A DNA stretch of 64,000 nt. Source: Saccharomycopsis phalli. Its lineage: Eukaryota > Ascomycota > Saccharomycetes > Ascoideales > Saccharomycopsidaceae. Location: NCBI GenBank assembly GCA_020342235.1, contig CP073215.1:1178001-1242000 (forward strand), given 5' to 3'. The stretch's first letter is position 1, and each line of letters begins with the position of its first letter. Made by a program: the position numbers and the translations under genes. Under the pieces are notes generated by a model. That model worked only from the letters and a program-made list of their open reading frames with translations, did no database searches and was not told the DNA's origin. Positions 9,629 through 18,040 of the stretch are shown here, piece by piece.

Positions 9629-9736
9629 GGGCGGAGCAGGGAATTGAACCCTGGGCCTCTCACATGTTTGTGTTTGTACCTGAGTCGATCAGGTTCGCTA
9701 CCCAAAGCGAGAATCATACCACTAGACCACGCCGCC
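9629..9736 (-). tRNA. tRNA-Pro(TGG) with intron
   Basis: The reverse strand begins GGCGGCGTGGTCTAGTGGTA and ends with a T arm CAGGG-TTCAATT-CCCTG and acceptor CTCCGCC. The anticodon stem CTCGC pairs with GTGAG around the loop TTTGGGT, giving anticodon TGG. About 36 nt after position 37 form an intron (it begins TAGCGAACC and ends AACA), as expected for yeast tRNA-Pro(TGG). The 6-67 mismatch also occurs in the S. cerevisiae counterpart. Confidence 0.93.
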
Positions 9737-10154
9737 GTTTCTTTTTTGAAAATAAATGTGCATACATGACTCATCGGTTCGAAACATTGTTGTGAATATG
9801 ACAGAAAAGCCCATCATTTGTGGGTTTTAAAACGTCGGGAATGCATAATAGCTGCTGACAGACACAGGCAACTAGTACACCTGCTGTAAGATCGGATATC
9901 TTCCAACTGGAGGACACATTGGTGGAACAAGTACATGTGATGGGCACTACTGACATTTAATGGATGTGGCATTGACTATAACTGAATAATTTCCAGCACC
10001 TGGTACATCAATCATTTTGAAACGCAACTAGTCAAGCAAATGAGCCAGTTGGCGCACGGAAGCATGTGTTTGAAGATAACATTGAGCCACGGGCCAAACG
10101 TACAATTACAAAATGACGGGCCTTGGATTTCTCGGCACATGTCTAGTACGTACA
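9737..10154. other. Gene-free stretch upstream of tRNA-Pro
   Basis: A 418-bp spacer between the NudC-like gene's stop and the tRNA-Pro gene. I find no array, RNA or convincing frame. Confidence 0.5.
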
Positions 10155-10715
10155 TCACAAATTGTTGGTGTCAAGCTGGGAAAAGTCCAATTCTGGATGC
10201 TGGCTCTTGAACTTTTCAAGCAACTCCAACTTGCGGTCCTTGGTGATTGGCGCGGATTTCTGCTCCTTTTGCTTGCGCTTCTGCTCCTGCTCCCACATCA
10301 TCTTCTCCACCTGGGCCCTGGTCTCCGGCTCCAAGTCGCTGAGCTTTGAGTTTTCCGGCTCGATTCGGCGCACCTCAATCTTGGGAGCGGATTTCACGAC
10401 ATGCGGCCACCACTCCTGCTTGGTTTTCACAAGGGTGACTTCCAACTCGGTGCCGTCGATGATTGACCAGGTGGACTCGGAGTCGTCGATTGGCGCATAC
10501 AACGAGTCGTCGACGACAATTGTACCAGAGGCCAAGTTCTCAATGTACAACTTGTGCTTTTCGATGCGGACAGATAGCTGTTTAGGCTTGGTTGCAGAGT
10601 CAAACTCGACGCCCACGGTGACCTCGTCCAACGTCTGTTTCCAAAGATACGGCAAGCTATACTGCTCTATTTTCTCACGGGCAATAGCCTCGGCGGAGTT
10701 GTCAACCTCGGCCAT
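10155..10715 (-). CDS. NudC/CS-domain protein
   Basis: 186-residue protein of the NudC (nuclear distribution C) family, Hsp20-like co-chaperones linked to Hsp90 and dynein pathway clients. The CS domain spans roughly 20-110. It starts with YLWKQTLDEVTVGVEF and contains the family hallmark segment WSIIDGTELEVTLVKTKQEWWPHVV, where the paired tryptophans mark the NudC subfamily. A Lys/Glu-rich helix (about 130-165) and a short acidic tail follow. The ATG at 10715 (MAEVDNSAEA) is the first in frame. It is transcribed divergently from MTF1 with only 62 bp between the two start codons. Confidence 0.85.
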   Translation of the reverse strand: MAEVDNSAEAIAREKIEQYSLPYLWKQTLDEVTVGVEFDSATKPKQLSVRIEKHKLYIENLASGTIVVDDSLYAPIDDSESTWSIIDGTELEVTLVKTKQEWWPHVVKSAPKIEVRRIEPENSKLSDLEPETRAQVEKMMWEQEQKRKQKEQKSAPITKDRKLELLEKFKSQHPELDFSQLDTNNL

Positions 10716-10777
10716 GTGTTACGGGTAAGTGAAATTTTCTGGACATTTTTCAGGCTGCACTTGTGGGGCGTGACGCA

Positions 10778-11785
10778 ATGGGGCTTCAACACTACAAGAG
10801 CTTCTATGGCTTTTCGCAGATTATCAAGCAGTGGCCGGCGATAATCAACAAGTTGGACTATGCGAATTTCTATGGCGGCGACTTGAAGGTGCTCCACAAC
10901 TATGCGGGTCCGGGTGAGCTTCCAATGTATCTCCGCGAAGCCATAAAGCCCGCGCAACAGGTTATGATGTCGGCGTATCCGCGGGAACAAAAGTATTTCG
11001 ACAAGTACATAGCGCCGACCGCAGTCAAGGCTTCGCCCCTTGTTTTTTTTAACCAGGATCCCTACATCTGGGAGTCGTTTACCGATCTTATTGACCTGCA
11101 GAAACTCCTAGTGCCCGAGACTCAGGCCCCGGACCACATACACACGAGCTTCCTCGTCACGGGCAACTACACCAACCGGACGGGCGAGGCTCTTGCGGTA
11201 CAGCACCTCTTGACCATTGCCAACCGCAATTGGATGCAGCGGTTTGGCCTTGTACGAATGCTTATGATCCAGAGCCCAGCGACCGCAGCCAAGTTTCTTG
11301 CGCCGGCAGGAACAAGCTGCCGCTCTCGCTTAGGGCTCCAGGCGGAAGAACTTGCCGATTGTAGACTCGTGGCCGTCAGTGAGGACGCGGCAAAGCAGTT
11401 TCTAGACGAGACGTTGTCACGTGATGATCCAGTACGGCTCAGCAGCAAGAGCGTGGCTGGTGGGAAGGGCGGTGTGGCGGTGTTGGATGTGCGGCCGAAG
11501 CACGTGCCCGAGGACTTGGACTTGGACCGGTACGAGTACGTCACCAAGAAGATTTTCATGACCAAGAACACTCCTTTGAGAGAGTGCCTTGAATTGCTCG
11601 GACCCGGTGCGTCAGATTTTTTCTTGGCCGAGAAGTTTCCCAAGAAGGTGCTCGACAAGTGTCCGATGGAGCTCACGTGCAAGGAAGTGCGGCAGGTTGT
11701 CACTACTTTTTCATACTGGCCTTTCCAGCCAGAGACGTTTTTAGACTTTGTGGAGGACAACAGTCTCAATATGATAAGAAAATAG
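10778..11785 (+). CDS. MTF1: Mitochondrial RNA polymerase specificity factor (mtTFB)
   Basis: Promoter-recognition factor for mitochondrial RNA polymerase, related to rRNA adenine dimethyltransferases but used in transcription initiation. The protein has 335 residues against 341 in S. cerevisiae, and it matches Mtf1 in order: SFYGF near the start, the NQDPYIWESFTDLIDLQKLLVPE block (about 88-112), the IANRNWMQRFGLVRMLM segment, DLDRYEYVTKKIFMTKNTPL, and KCPMELTCKEV near the end. The frame is open to 10763 but the first ATG is at 10778. It shares a very short divergent promoter with the NudC-like gene. The CTG codon in the DLQK segment aligns with a non-conserved position, so it does not settle the genetic code. 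Confidence 0.92.
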   Translation: MGLQHYKSFYGFSQIIKQWPAIINKLDYANFYGGDLKVLHNYAGPGELPMYLREAIKPAQQVMMSAYPREQKYFDKYIAPTAVKASPLVFFNQDPYIWESFTDLIDLQKLLVPETQAPDHIHTSFLVTGNYTNRTGEALAVQHLLTIANRNWMQRFGLVRMLMIQSPATAAKFLAPAGTSCRSRLGLQAEELADCRLVAVSEDAAKQFLDETLSRDDPVRLSSKSVAGGKGGVAVLDVRPKHVPEDLDLDRYEYVTKKIFMTKNTPLRECLELLGPGASDFFLAEKFPKKVLDKCPMELTCKEVRQVVTTFSYWPFQPETFLDFVEDNSLNMIRK

Positions 11786-12118
11786 CGGTTCCTGTATCTA
11801 CCATAAATTGCCAACCTCTGTAGGAACATTTGCCAGTGCATCGACATAGTCGGCCCTCGCTTAGACGAGGCGGTACACGGATCTGACAGGTCGTGTTACG
11901 AGTCAATATTTGACGGACCTCGCACGTCAATGTTCGCCAACAATAGCTAGGATCCCGCAAAAAATGCTGGCTGGCTCTCAAGGACGAGAAGCTGGCAACC
12001 TTGTGCGTGCATATCGCTGCATACACTAGTACGCTGTGCACAACGTCTATTTTCCATATATATCTGGGACTTGCCATCTTATTTATTTTTTCAAGACAGT
12101 ATTACACCGTCAACAACA
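11786..12118. other. Promoter region of the LIM protein gene
   Basis: A 333-bp spacer downstream of MTF1, ending with a TATATAT element at about 12057-12063, some 60 bp before the next ATG. I see no repeat or RNA gene. Confidence 0.5.
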
Positions 12119-13117
12119 ATGCAAGCGTGGTGGAACGAACAGTTTGGTGCCCCTGATGAGTACCACTCGAACCGAAGCTCGCTTGTTTCCAGCCGGGACC
12201 CAATGTCCAAGCCGACCAGCGACTACTCCGCGATATACACCCAGATTATACCTGAAAACCCGTATTCCGAAAGCTTGTCGGTGAAAAAGACCCGGGCAAG
12301 ACCCGCAAACGAGTACCAGGAGCACAAGCGAATCAGGTCCGAGTTCTTGCTCAGCAAGTCGATCCTCAACATCATCGACGACAAGAGACTGCACTGCTGC
12401 ACGTCTTGTCTACGGTCCTTGGACGGGCAGGTTGTGAAGATCAACAACAATTACTACCACAACGAGTGTTTCAAGTGCTACGACTGTGGCCAACCGTGTG
12501 TAAAGAAGTTTTTCCGCCACAAGATCAAGGTCGACAGCCCAAAATGTCGTCATGTCAGCGGAGTGACCACCCTCGTGGCAGAAGACCAGGTCAGCATAAC
12601 CGCACCATTGCAGCCTGGCAGAACAAGCCTGCGGAACTCGACGGTCAGTCCTCCATCGTCGCCAAACAGCTCAACGTTCGACCACGATGATATGGGCACA
12701 CACACCGACATGACGTCACAGTTGTCGCATGACGAGGACGAATTCCAGGTGTTTGAGGACGTGATTCTCTGTGAATACGACTTGTACCGCAGATTGGACT
12801 CCATCTGTCGCCAGTGCAACACCGCTATCCGCGACAGAACGTTTATCCAGCTAGGCAGCCAGAAGTACCACTTGGATCATGCCTGCTGCTCCGTATGTCA
12901 CAAGGCATATGGCTCAGAGGAATCAGAGAAGTTTTTTGAAAACGGCGGGCGAATCTACTGCCTGGAGCACTATATCCAATACTTTATCGACATAACATGC
13001 GAATTGTGTCACCAGCATATACCAGAGGACCAGGGGTTTAAAAGGTTCGAGTCGCCGGACCAGGGCATAATATACTACGACTTTCAGTGCTTTGACAAGT
13101 TGCTAGGTAAGGATTGA
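12119..13117 (+). CDS. LIM-only protein resembling the N-terminal part of Lrg1
   Basis: 332 residues with three LIM-type zinc motifs. The first starts at about residue 94 (CTSCLRSLDG, then YHNECFKCYDCGQPC). The second begins CRQCNTAIRD with HLDHACCSVC and ends CLEHYIQYF. The third begins CELCHQHIPED and is cut short near the C terminus. The spacing and the YIQYFIDITCELC junction are like the LIM region of the Rho1 GAP Lrg1, but no RhoGAP domain follows: the frame ends at 13117 and only minisatellite lies beyond. A TTCGACC-rich Ser/Thr linker (about 165-225) separates LIM 1 and 2. The start ATG at 12119 (MQAWWNEQFG) follows a TATA element. It could be a truncated paralogue of LRG1 or an adaptor in its own right. 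Confidence 0.7.
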   Translation: MQAWWNEQFGAPDEYHSNRSSLVSSRDPMSKPTSDYSAIYTQIIPENPYSESLSVKKTRARPANEYQEHKRIRSEFLLSKSILNIIDDKRLHCCTSCLRSLDGQVVKINNNYYHNECFKCYDCGQPCVKKFFRHKIKVDSPKCRHVSGVTTLVAEDQVSITAPLQPGRTSLRNSTVSPPSSPNSSTFDHDDMGTHTDMTSQLSHDEDEFQVFEDVILCEYDLYRRLDSICRQCNTAIRDRTFIQLGSQKYHLDHACCSVCHKAYGSEESEKFFENGGRIYCLEHYIQYFIDITCELCHQHIPEDQGFKRFESPDQGIIYYDFQCFDKLLGKD

Positions 13118-13537
13118 CGGGGTATAGAGGCAATGTCTGTTTTGACCGAGTCCCTTGCATACATTCTGTATTTGTATTTGCACAGGATTTAATCATGATC
13201 CTTCATTTATACCGGCATTATACCCTCATTTATACCGGCATTATACCCTCATTTATACCGGCATTATACCCTCATTTGCATCGTCTTTGGTATACCCTCA
13301 TTTCACCACTTTGGTATACCTTTGCGCCAGCTTGGTTGAGATACCCTTCTTCATTTGCGCACCAGACTTGGCTGAAATCTTCCTTCGCCAGCTTGGCTGT
13401 TATTCCCTTCTTTATGTACATCAGTTTAACCGATAATTTCATGAATCACGTACCCTTGATGTAGATCGCTCGGCTGATTAGTGAACAGACTTCACAGTCC
13501 GACGGCCTTGTTTTGCTCAACTACGTTTACCAATGTG
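13118..13537. other. Convergent intergenic region with 23-bp array
   Basis: Spacer between the LIM gene and the kinase gene. It holds a 23-bp array at 13205-13275 followed by degenerate copies of CTTCATTTGCGCCAGCTTGG-like words to about 13400. The long open plus-strand frames here are products of the array. Confidence 0.6.
13205..13275. repeat. 23-bp minisatellite
   Basis: Three tandem copies of a 23-bp unit containing TTTATACCGGCATTATACCC; the ACCGGC words lie at 13211, 13234 and 13257. Partly diverged copies with GGTATACC continue beyond. Confidence 0.88.
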
Positions 13538-14662
13538 CTACGACTTGGCCATGTACTTGTCAGTCTTTGCCTGGACGAGCTTCATGACCCTTTTCTTGGC
13601 CAAGCCATTTTCATCTATAGAGCGCATCCACTTGGACTGCAATATTTTCCCTGGGCTAGTTCGCTTGGTATGGTCTAGTGTTAATAGATTGGACACACAC
13701 CGCCATACCTCTGTAGAGACCCCAGGCATTTCTCGAAAGAGCCGAATGACCCCGATTTCCACCTGGCTAGCCTTGAGTTTCTCAGTGACATACTTGAACG
13801 ACACATGGGTCGGCACAATCGAGTCTGCAAATCGCACTTGGGGGAGTGTTCCTGCCAAGGCCTGGTGGTACTCTTCTGAAAAGACGCCTCCGTTTTCCAA
13901 CTGGTTTTCAAGCTCCAACTGGTGGACTCTAAACGCTTGGTACTTGATATCCAGACTGATGGACTTCCAGGGATATTGGATATGGCTGTTGTGGACATTT
14001 GAGCCCTTGACATCAAGGTCCACTGCGTCACCTGTATCCTCTGGAGCAGTCCCTTGGCTACTGAGAATGTACAAGATGACTCCTAATGACCACGAATCAT
14101 TTTCCGTGCCCAAGTACTGCAAACTGCTCGAGGCCTCGGGGGAAATAAACGGGTCCGTACCATAGATTCCCACGGACAATTTCTCCGAGCCAGACTTCCA
14201 GATATCACAGTCACAAGTGCCTAGGTCGATTATCTTCAAGTCCCCAGTATCACTTAGACAGAGGTTGTCGATTTTCAAGTCTCGGTGCGTGATTCCGTTT
14301 CGGTGGAGGTCTTGGACACCCAGCACTAGCTGCTTGAAGATAATCAACTTGTCAGTTATAGTGGGGTCCAGAGAAAGCCAGCTGGATAATTGCAACGGGC
14401 AATACTCCATCACAAGCGAAATTTTCCTGTCGACCAATCCATCTGTTTTGCATCCTAATATCTTGACAATGTGCCGGGACTCTTGGACCTTGTCCGAGAC
14501 ACTCAACTCATACACGCAGCGTTGTTTATACTTTGCAAAGGATTCCTTGGGCTGTCGGATTACATGCTTTACTGCAAGTAGTCTGGGAGATTTATCGCGA
14601 TATACACTCACGCTGGAGCTTTGGCCGTGGCCAATGGTTGCTAGTCTGTTTCCTATCTTCAT
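13538..14662 (-). CDS. Ser/Thr protein kinase, Npr1/Hal5-like
   Basis: 374-residue kinase consisting of little more than the catalytic domain. The Gly-rich loop GHGQSSSVSV is at 11-20, the ATP-anchoring lysine is K32 (LAVKH), the catalytic loop HRDLKIDN is at 126-133, and the metal-binding motif reads DLG (146-148) instead of DFG. The later YPWKSIS segment is typical of the fungal Npr1/Hal4/Hal5 family that controls plasma-membrane transporters. Those proteins normally carry a long Ser-rich N-terminal extension that is absent here. The start at 14662 is the first ATG. Sequence is quite diverged, so the exact orthologue cannot be named. Confidence 0.75.
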   Translation of the reverse strand: MKIGNRLATIGHGQSSSVSVYRDKSPRLLAVKHVIRQPKESFAKYKQRCVYELSVSDKVQESRHIVKILGCKTDGLVDRKISLVMEYCPLQLSSWLSLDPTITDKLIIFKQLVLGVQDLHRNGITHRDLKIDNLCLSDTGDLKIIDLGTCDCDIWKSGSEKLSVGIYGTDPFISPEASSSLQYLGTENDSWSLGVILYILSSQGTAPEDTGDAVDLDVKGSNVHNSHIQYPWKSISLDIKYQAFRVHQLELENQLENGGVFSEEYHQALAGTLPQVRFADSIVPTHVSFKYVTEKLKASQVEIGVIRLFREMPGVSTEVWRCVSNLLTLDHTKRTSPGKILQSKWMRSIDENGLAKKRVMKLVQAKTDKYMAKS

Positions 14663-15240
14663 GAAAATATTGCAGACGTCTACATGGTAGAATGTATCGC
14701 TACAGAATGCTTGATGGGAGATTTCTGTGATTGAGAGAAGGGGAGATTAGTTATTAGTGATGTAAATGGGGAGGATAATAGTGGATAATAGTGTTAGGTG
14801 TTAATAGTGTTAATAGTAGTTAATAATCATTCATAGTCATTCATAGTCATCTATAGTCATTTATAGTCATTAATATTCGTTATTATTCGTCAATATTCGT
14901 TAATAGTAGTAGCTAATACCTGTATCTAATATCTGTAACTAACATCTGTAACTAACATCTGTAGCAAATATCTGTAGCTACCATCTGTATAGATGATCCG
15001 TCTAGACAACCAGAAGGGTTATAAATGCAGTGTATCAGTATTGCAGTCTTCAAGACCAAGGAAGCTCACCAAATCGAAACAAGAACTTCACATCATGGTC
15101 TGATAGAATATTCCGTAATATATTAGCATATCCTTTTTGGTTTGTATCTCTTTGGCGTATGTCCTTGACTTTCTTGACTTATGTTCTCGACTTCCTCGAC
15201 TTCTTGTCTCGACTTGTTACTTCTTGCATTCTATCCACCA
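14663..15240. other. Gene-free stretch rich in short AT-biased repeats
   Basis: Lies between the kinase start and the stop of the small secreted protein gene. From about 14756 to 14985 it is a patchwork of 10-13-bp tandem words. The remainder includes the kinase promoter and the 3' flank of the secreted gene, with CTTGACTTTCTTGACTTATG-like repeats at 15160-15225. Confidence 0.55.
14756..14985. repeat. Composite of short minisatellites
   Basis: First AGTGTTAATAGT-type units, then TAGTCATTCA/TAGTCATTTA 10-bp units, then a 13-bp unit CTGTAACTAACAT (about 14930-14985). The units blend into one another. Confidence 0.8.
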
Positions 15241-15738
15241 TCATATAGTAACCACCGTCAGCGGAACAACAAACACCAGAAAAGACCCCACAATTACGGT
15301 ACTTGGCACCACAGTTGAAGTGCCCACTGGAATCGAGACTGCCGTTTGCGGAATCACCGTCACCACAGAACCTTCCTTTACAATACTTATTTCAACCGGT
15401 GCCAGCGTATGTTCTTGAGTGGCGGTCACCGTCTGGGGAATTACAACCACCAGTGACGTCAGAACCACGACTCTTGTCTGTATGAGGGTCGGAACATGTG
15501 TCAGGGTGGTGACCACAGTAACAGTATTAAGTCGCGGCAAGAGCTGGGTAATGATGGTTCCCCCGTAGTTCACCACTTGCTGGAGCACATACACAATCCC
15601 ATTTGCAATACCCGCGTTCTCCATTCCCATATTAAGCAGCTGGTTGATGTCCATGGAGGAGCTGGTGCCCGATCCGCCAAGGACAACATAGCAGCACGCG
15701 AGACAAACAAGGAGAGTATTTTGCATCACAAAAAACAT
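15241..15738 (-). CDS. Small secreted hydrophobic protein (unrecognised)
   Basis: 165 residues. The N terminus (MFFVMQNTLLVCLACCYVVL) is a good signal peptide; translation could start at the ATG at 15738 or at the internal ATG at 15726. A mixed segment with LLNMGMENAGIANGIVYVLQQVV is followed by a Val/Thr/Ile-rich stretch of short beta-prone repeats (VTVVTTLTHVPTLIQT, VVVIPQTVTATQ, VVTVIPQTAVSIPV) that runs to the C terminus and ends in a hydrophobic tail. I do not recognise a family. The C-terminal Val/Thr pattern recurs in the two larger secreted proteins at 18041 and 20223, suggesting a related group. A TATATAT element lies about 25 bp upstream of the ATG. Confidence 0.65.
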   Translation of the reverse strand: MFFVMQNTLLVCLACCYVVLGGSGTSSSMDINQLLNMGMENAGIANGIVYVLQQVVNYGGTIITQLLPRLNTVTVVTTLTHVPTLIQTRVVVLTSLVVVIPQTVTATQEHTLAPVEISIVKEGSVVTVIPQTAVSIPVGTSTVVPSTVIVGSFLVFVVPLTVVTI

Positions 15739-16551
15739 ACCGGCCCGGAACACAGATTATAATATATATCGGCTATTTGCGGAATTGCAGGCGAGGCACC
15801 GTGCATTGAGAGTAGCAGATCTTGGGCATTTCGTTGAATGCGCGGCATCAGATTCAAAGTCGAGCAGTTGCAAACGACTAATGTTCAAACCGTGGGAGTC
15901 CACATCACTTAATAACGCGTGAAATACCCTAATACTACCCTGTAAATATTATCCTTCCTGGGAAAACATGTAGCGGTGTAAAACTGTATCCCAAGACCCT
16001 CGGTTCGCATCAAGGCTGCAAACAATACCTCACCCCTTATCAGCACAACGTGGGCTGGCTTATCCTTGATTCGGCTAATCGGCTAACCAAGGAACATAGC
16101 TCCCCGTGAATCACATGTGTGATCTCGCATAGTACAAGTTCATTCTAGAATGTCTGGTATCATTGTTGACTCTGCACTAGGCTTGTGAACGGACAATTTA
16201 TCCGAGACCCGCATCCAAAGAAGATCATTCCGATGATAAGCCAGTAGACGTCGCCTGCGCCACATATTGGAAGCTTCAACGGTGGAAAATCCCCCCGTGG
16301 TCTTTTTGTTTTGCTTGCCAATCCTCTGTGCTTGGGACATGTGCTCGTCCGCGACTTGCAACGAGTCATCAGAAGCAATGGGATGTGTTTATAATCAGAA
16401 AATGAGGGCATGTGTCGATAAAACACTATATACGGCCGGATTACAGCGAAGTCGTTAATTATGTCAATTTATTCACATGGTTGCATGCATGCGGAAAATT
16501 ATGAGTGATTATCGTCTAGCAAATTTTCCAAGATTGCAGCACATTGATACG
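15739..16551. other. Divergent intergenic region upstream of NUC1
   Basis: 813 bp between the small secreted gene and NUC1. No arrays or RNA genes seen. It contains a TATATAT near the secreted gene start, a CACATG word at about 16113, and a repeated CGGCTAATCGGCTAACC word near 16070. The frame of NUC1 is open upstream to an ATG at 16477. Confidence 0.5.
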
Positions 16552-17502
16552 ATGCTAAACCGTCAAACTGCGTACGCTGTCGCTGGGCTTTCCACGTTTT
16601 CTGTGCTTGGCCTCTTTGGAGGAAGTAAGACCGAGGAAAAGGCGTCTCTGCCTAATTTGCCCGTCCCCGGAGGCCCTGCCGGAGTTCCAAGTAATGGTAC
16701 CGGTCCGGCTCCTGTGAACCCAGGCCAGTTCTTCAAGTACGGGTTCCCAGGCCCGGTGCACGACTTGGCAAACCACGAGGAGTTTATCAGCTGCTACAAT
16801 CGACAGACCCGGAATCCGTACTGGGTGCTTGAGCACATTACCAAGGACTCGATCAAGTCGAACCAGGATGTAGACCGGAAGAAGAGTTTCTTCAAGGAGG
16901 ACGAGGCTGTTCCCGTGAAGTTTCGGTCATTACTACGGGACTATTTCCGTAGTGGCTACGATCGGGGCCACAATGCACCAGCTGCCGACGCAAAGTTCAA
17001 CCAACACGCGATGGATGAGACCTTTATGCTTACGAACATTTCGCCGCAAGTTGGCGACGGGTTTAATCGAGACTACTGGGCGCATTTTGAGGATTTTTGC
17101 CGGCGGTTGACTCGAAAGTACGACTCGGTGAGAATCGTCACTGGCCCGTTGTACTTGCCCAAGAAGTTCCCTGACGGAAAGTTCAGGGTGGTGTACGAGG
17201 TGATTGGCAATCCGCCTAACGTGGCGGTGCCTACGCATTTCTTCAAGCTTGTGGTGGGCGAAAGTGGTGGACATGTGGCTGCATCGGCGTTTGTGTTGCC
17301 AAACGACCGTATCAGCAACGACGAAAAGTTGACTTCGTTCCAGGTGCCGGTTGAGGCGTTGGAGCGGTCATCAGGGTTGGAGTTTTTTAAAAACACCGGC
17401 AAGGTCAGCGACTTGTGCGGCGAAGTTGAGTGCAGCATCATTGTGCGAGACTTCAAGAATCAAGTCAATGCGTCATCAGTAAAGTCCTTGCCTGGTAAGT
17501 AA
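16552..17502 (+). CDS. NUC1: Mitochondrial nuclease (endonuclease G family)
   Basis: Mitochondrial DNA/RNA non-specific nuclease of the beta-beta-alpha-Me superfamily, involved in mtDNA degradation and cell death. The protein has 316 residues (329 in S. cerevisiae). The N terminus (MLNRQTAYAVAGLSTFSVLGLFGG) serves as a mitochondrial signal and membrane anchor. The catalytic DRGH motif is at 137-140 (SGYDRGHNAPAADAKFN), with H140 the general base, and the metal-binding Asn lies in GFNRDYWAHFEDFCR. KYGFPGPVHDLANHEEFISCYNRQTRNPYWVLEHIT is nearly identical to other yeast Nuc1 proteins. An in-frame ATG at 16477 would add 25 residues; I prefer 16552 because the shorter form gives a normal presequence. 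It sits between secreted-protein genes to which it has no obvious functional tie. Confidence 0.95.
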   Translation: MLNRQTAYAVAGLSTFSVLGLFGGSKTEEKASLPNLPVPGGPAGVPSNGTGPAPVNPGQFFKYGFPGPVHDLANHEEFISCYNRQTRNPYWVLEHITKDSIKSNQDVDRKKSFFKEDEAVPVKFRSLLRDYFRSGYDRGHNAPAADAKFNQHAMDETFMLTNISPQVGDGFNRDYWAHFEDFCRRLTRKYDSVRIVTGPLYLPKKFPDGKFRVVYEVIGNPPNVAVPTHFFKLVVGESGGHVAASAFVLPNDRISNDEKLTSFQVPVEALERSSGLEFFKNTGKVSDLCGEVECSIIVRDFKNQVNASSVKSLPGK

Positions 17503-18040
17503 ATGTGTGCCTAGTGCCAATCAGTACCTTGGTCGTGTGATTGGCATTGGTATTTTTTGGGCATGTCTGGGTACATGTGCTAATCTTTTCCAAGTAGATA
17601 GGAAATAAGTGTAAGTAGGAGGATGCAATGAGAATTATTTGTATAGAATTTATGACATTGTTGTATAGAATGTATGATATTGTTGTATAGAATTTCTCAT
17701 ATTGGTACTGTGGTATAGCAGTGTTATCACGAGGGTACTGTAGTATTGCATATTTCATGGTGTAACCGGTGCCAAGACCAAGGGAATTGGCCCGAAAGGG
17801 GTCTGAATAAATGTTTCAGAAAGGTAAAGAAACTGCAATAACCACTTCCAGTTTTTTATTACCATCAGTCGACTGTGGAAATCGACAACGGGTGCGAATA
17901 AATGGTTATGCAGGAGAGCCACGGCATGATGGGATAGGATATGCAAGCCATAGTTTAACCTCTGTAGCCTTGCAAATGCTAATTCCGTATATAACCACAC
18001 GGATATCATGGATCCAGGCAATGCATAAATTACTCACACG
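17503..18040. other. Intergenic region NUC1 to secreted Pro-rich protein
   Basis: 538 bp holding a 22-bp array (17636-17706) and the promoter of the next gene. Nothing else recognised. Confidence 0.55.
17636..17706. repeat. 22-bp minisatellite, three copies
   Basis: Units containing TTGTATAGAATTTATGACAT, with GTATAGAA at 17641, 17663 and 17685. Confidence 0.85.

Noticed and set aside
10713-10777. Intron-like GTAAGT...TTTCAG upstream of MTF1
   Set aside because: Joining the short ATG exon to MTF1 puts it out of frame; the segment is better read as the divergent promoter.
13099-13436. Possible splicing of the LIM gene into a downstream exon (GTAAGG to CACAG)
   Set aside because: The joined frame would only translate the 23-bp minisatellite and gives no domain; the donor is weak and the plain stop is simpler.
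16160-16426. Minus-strand frames of 73-88 codons upstream of NUC1
   Set aside because: Short, without family features, in a region that must hold two promoters.
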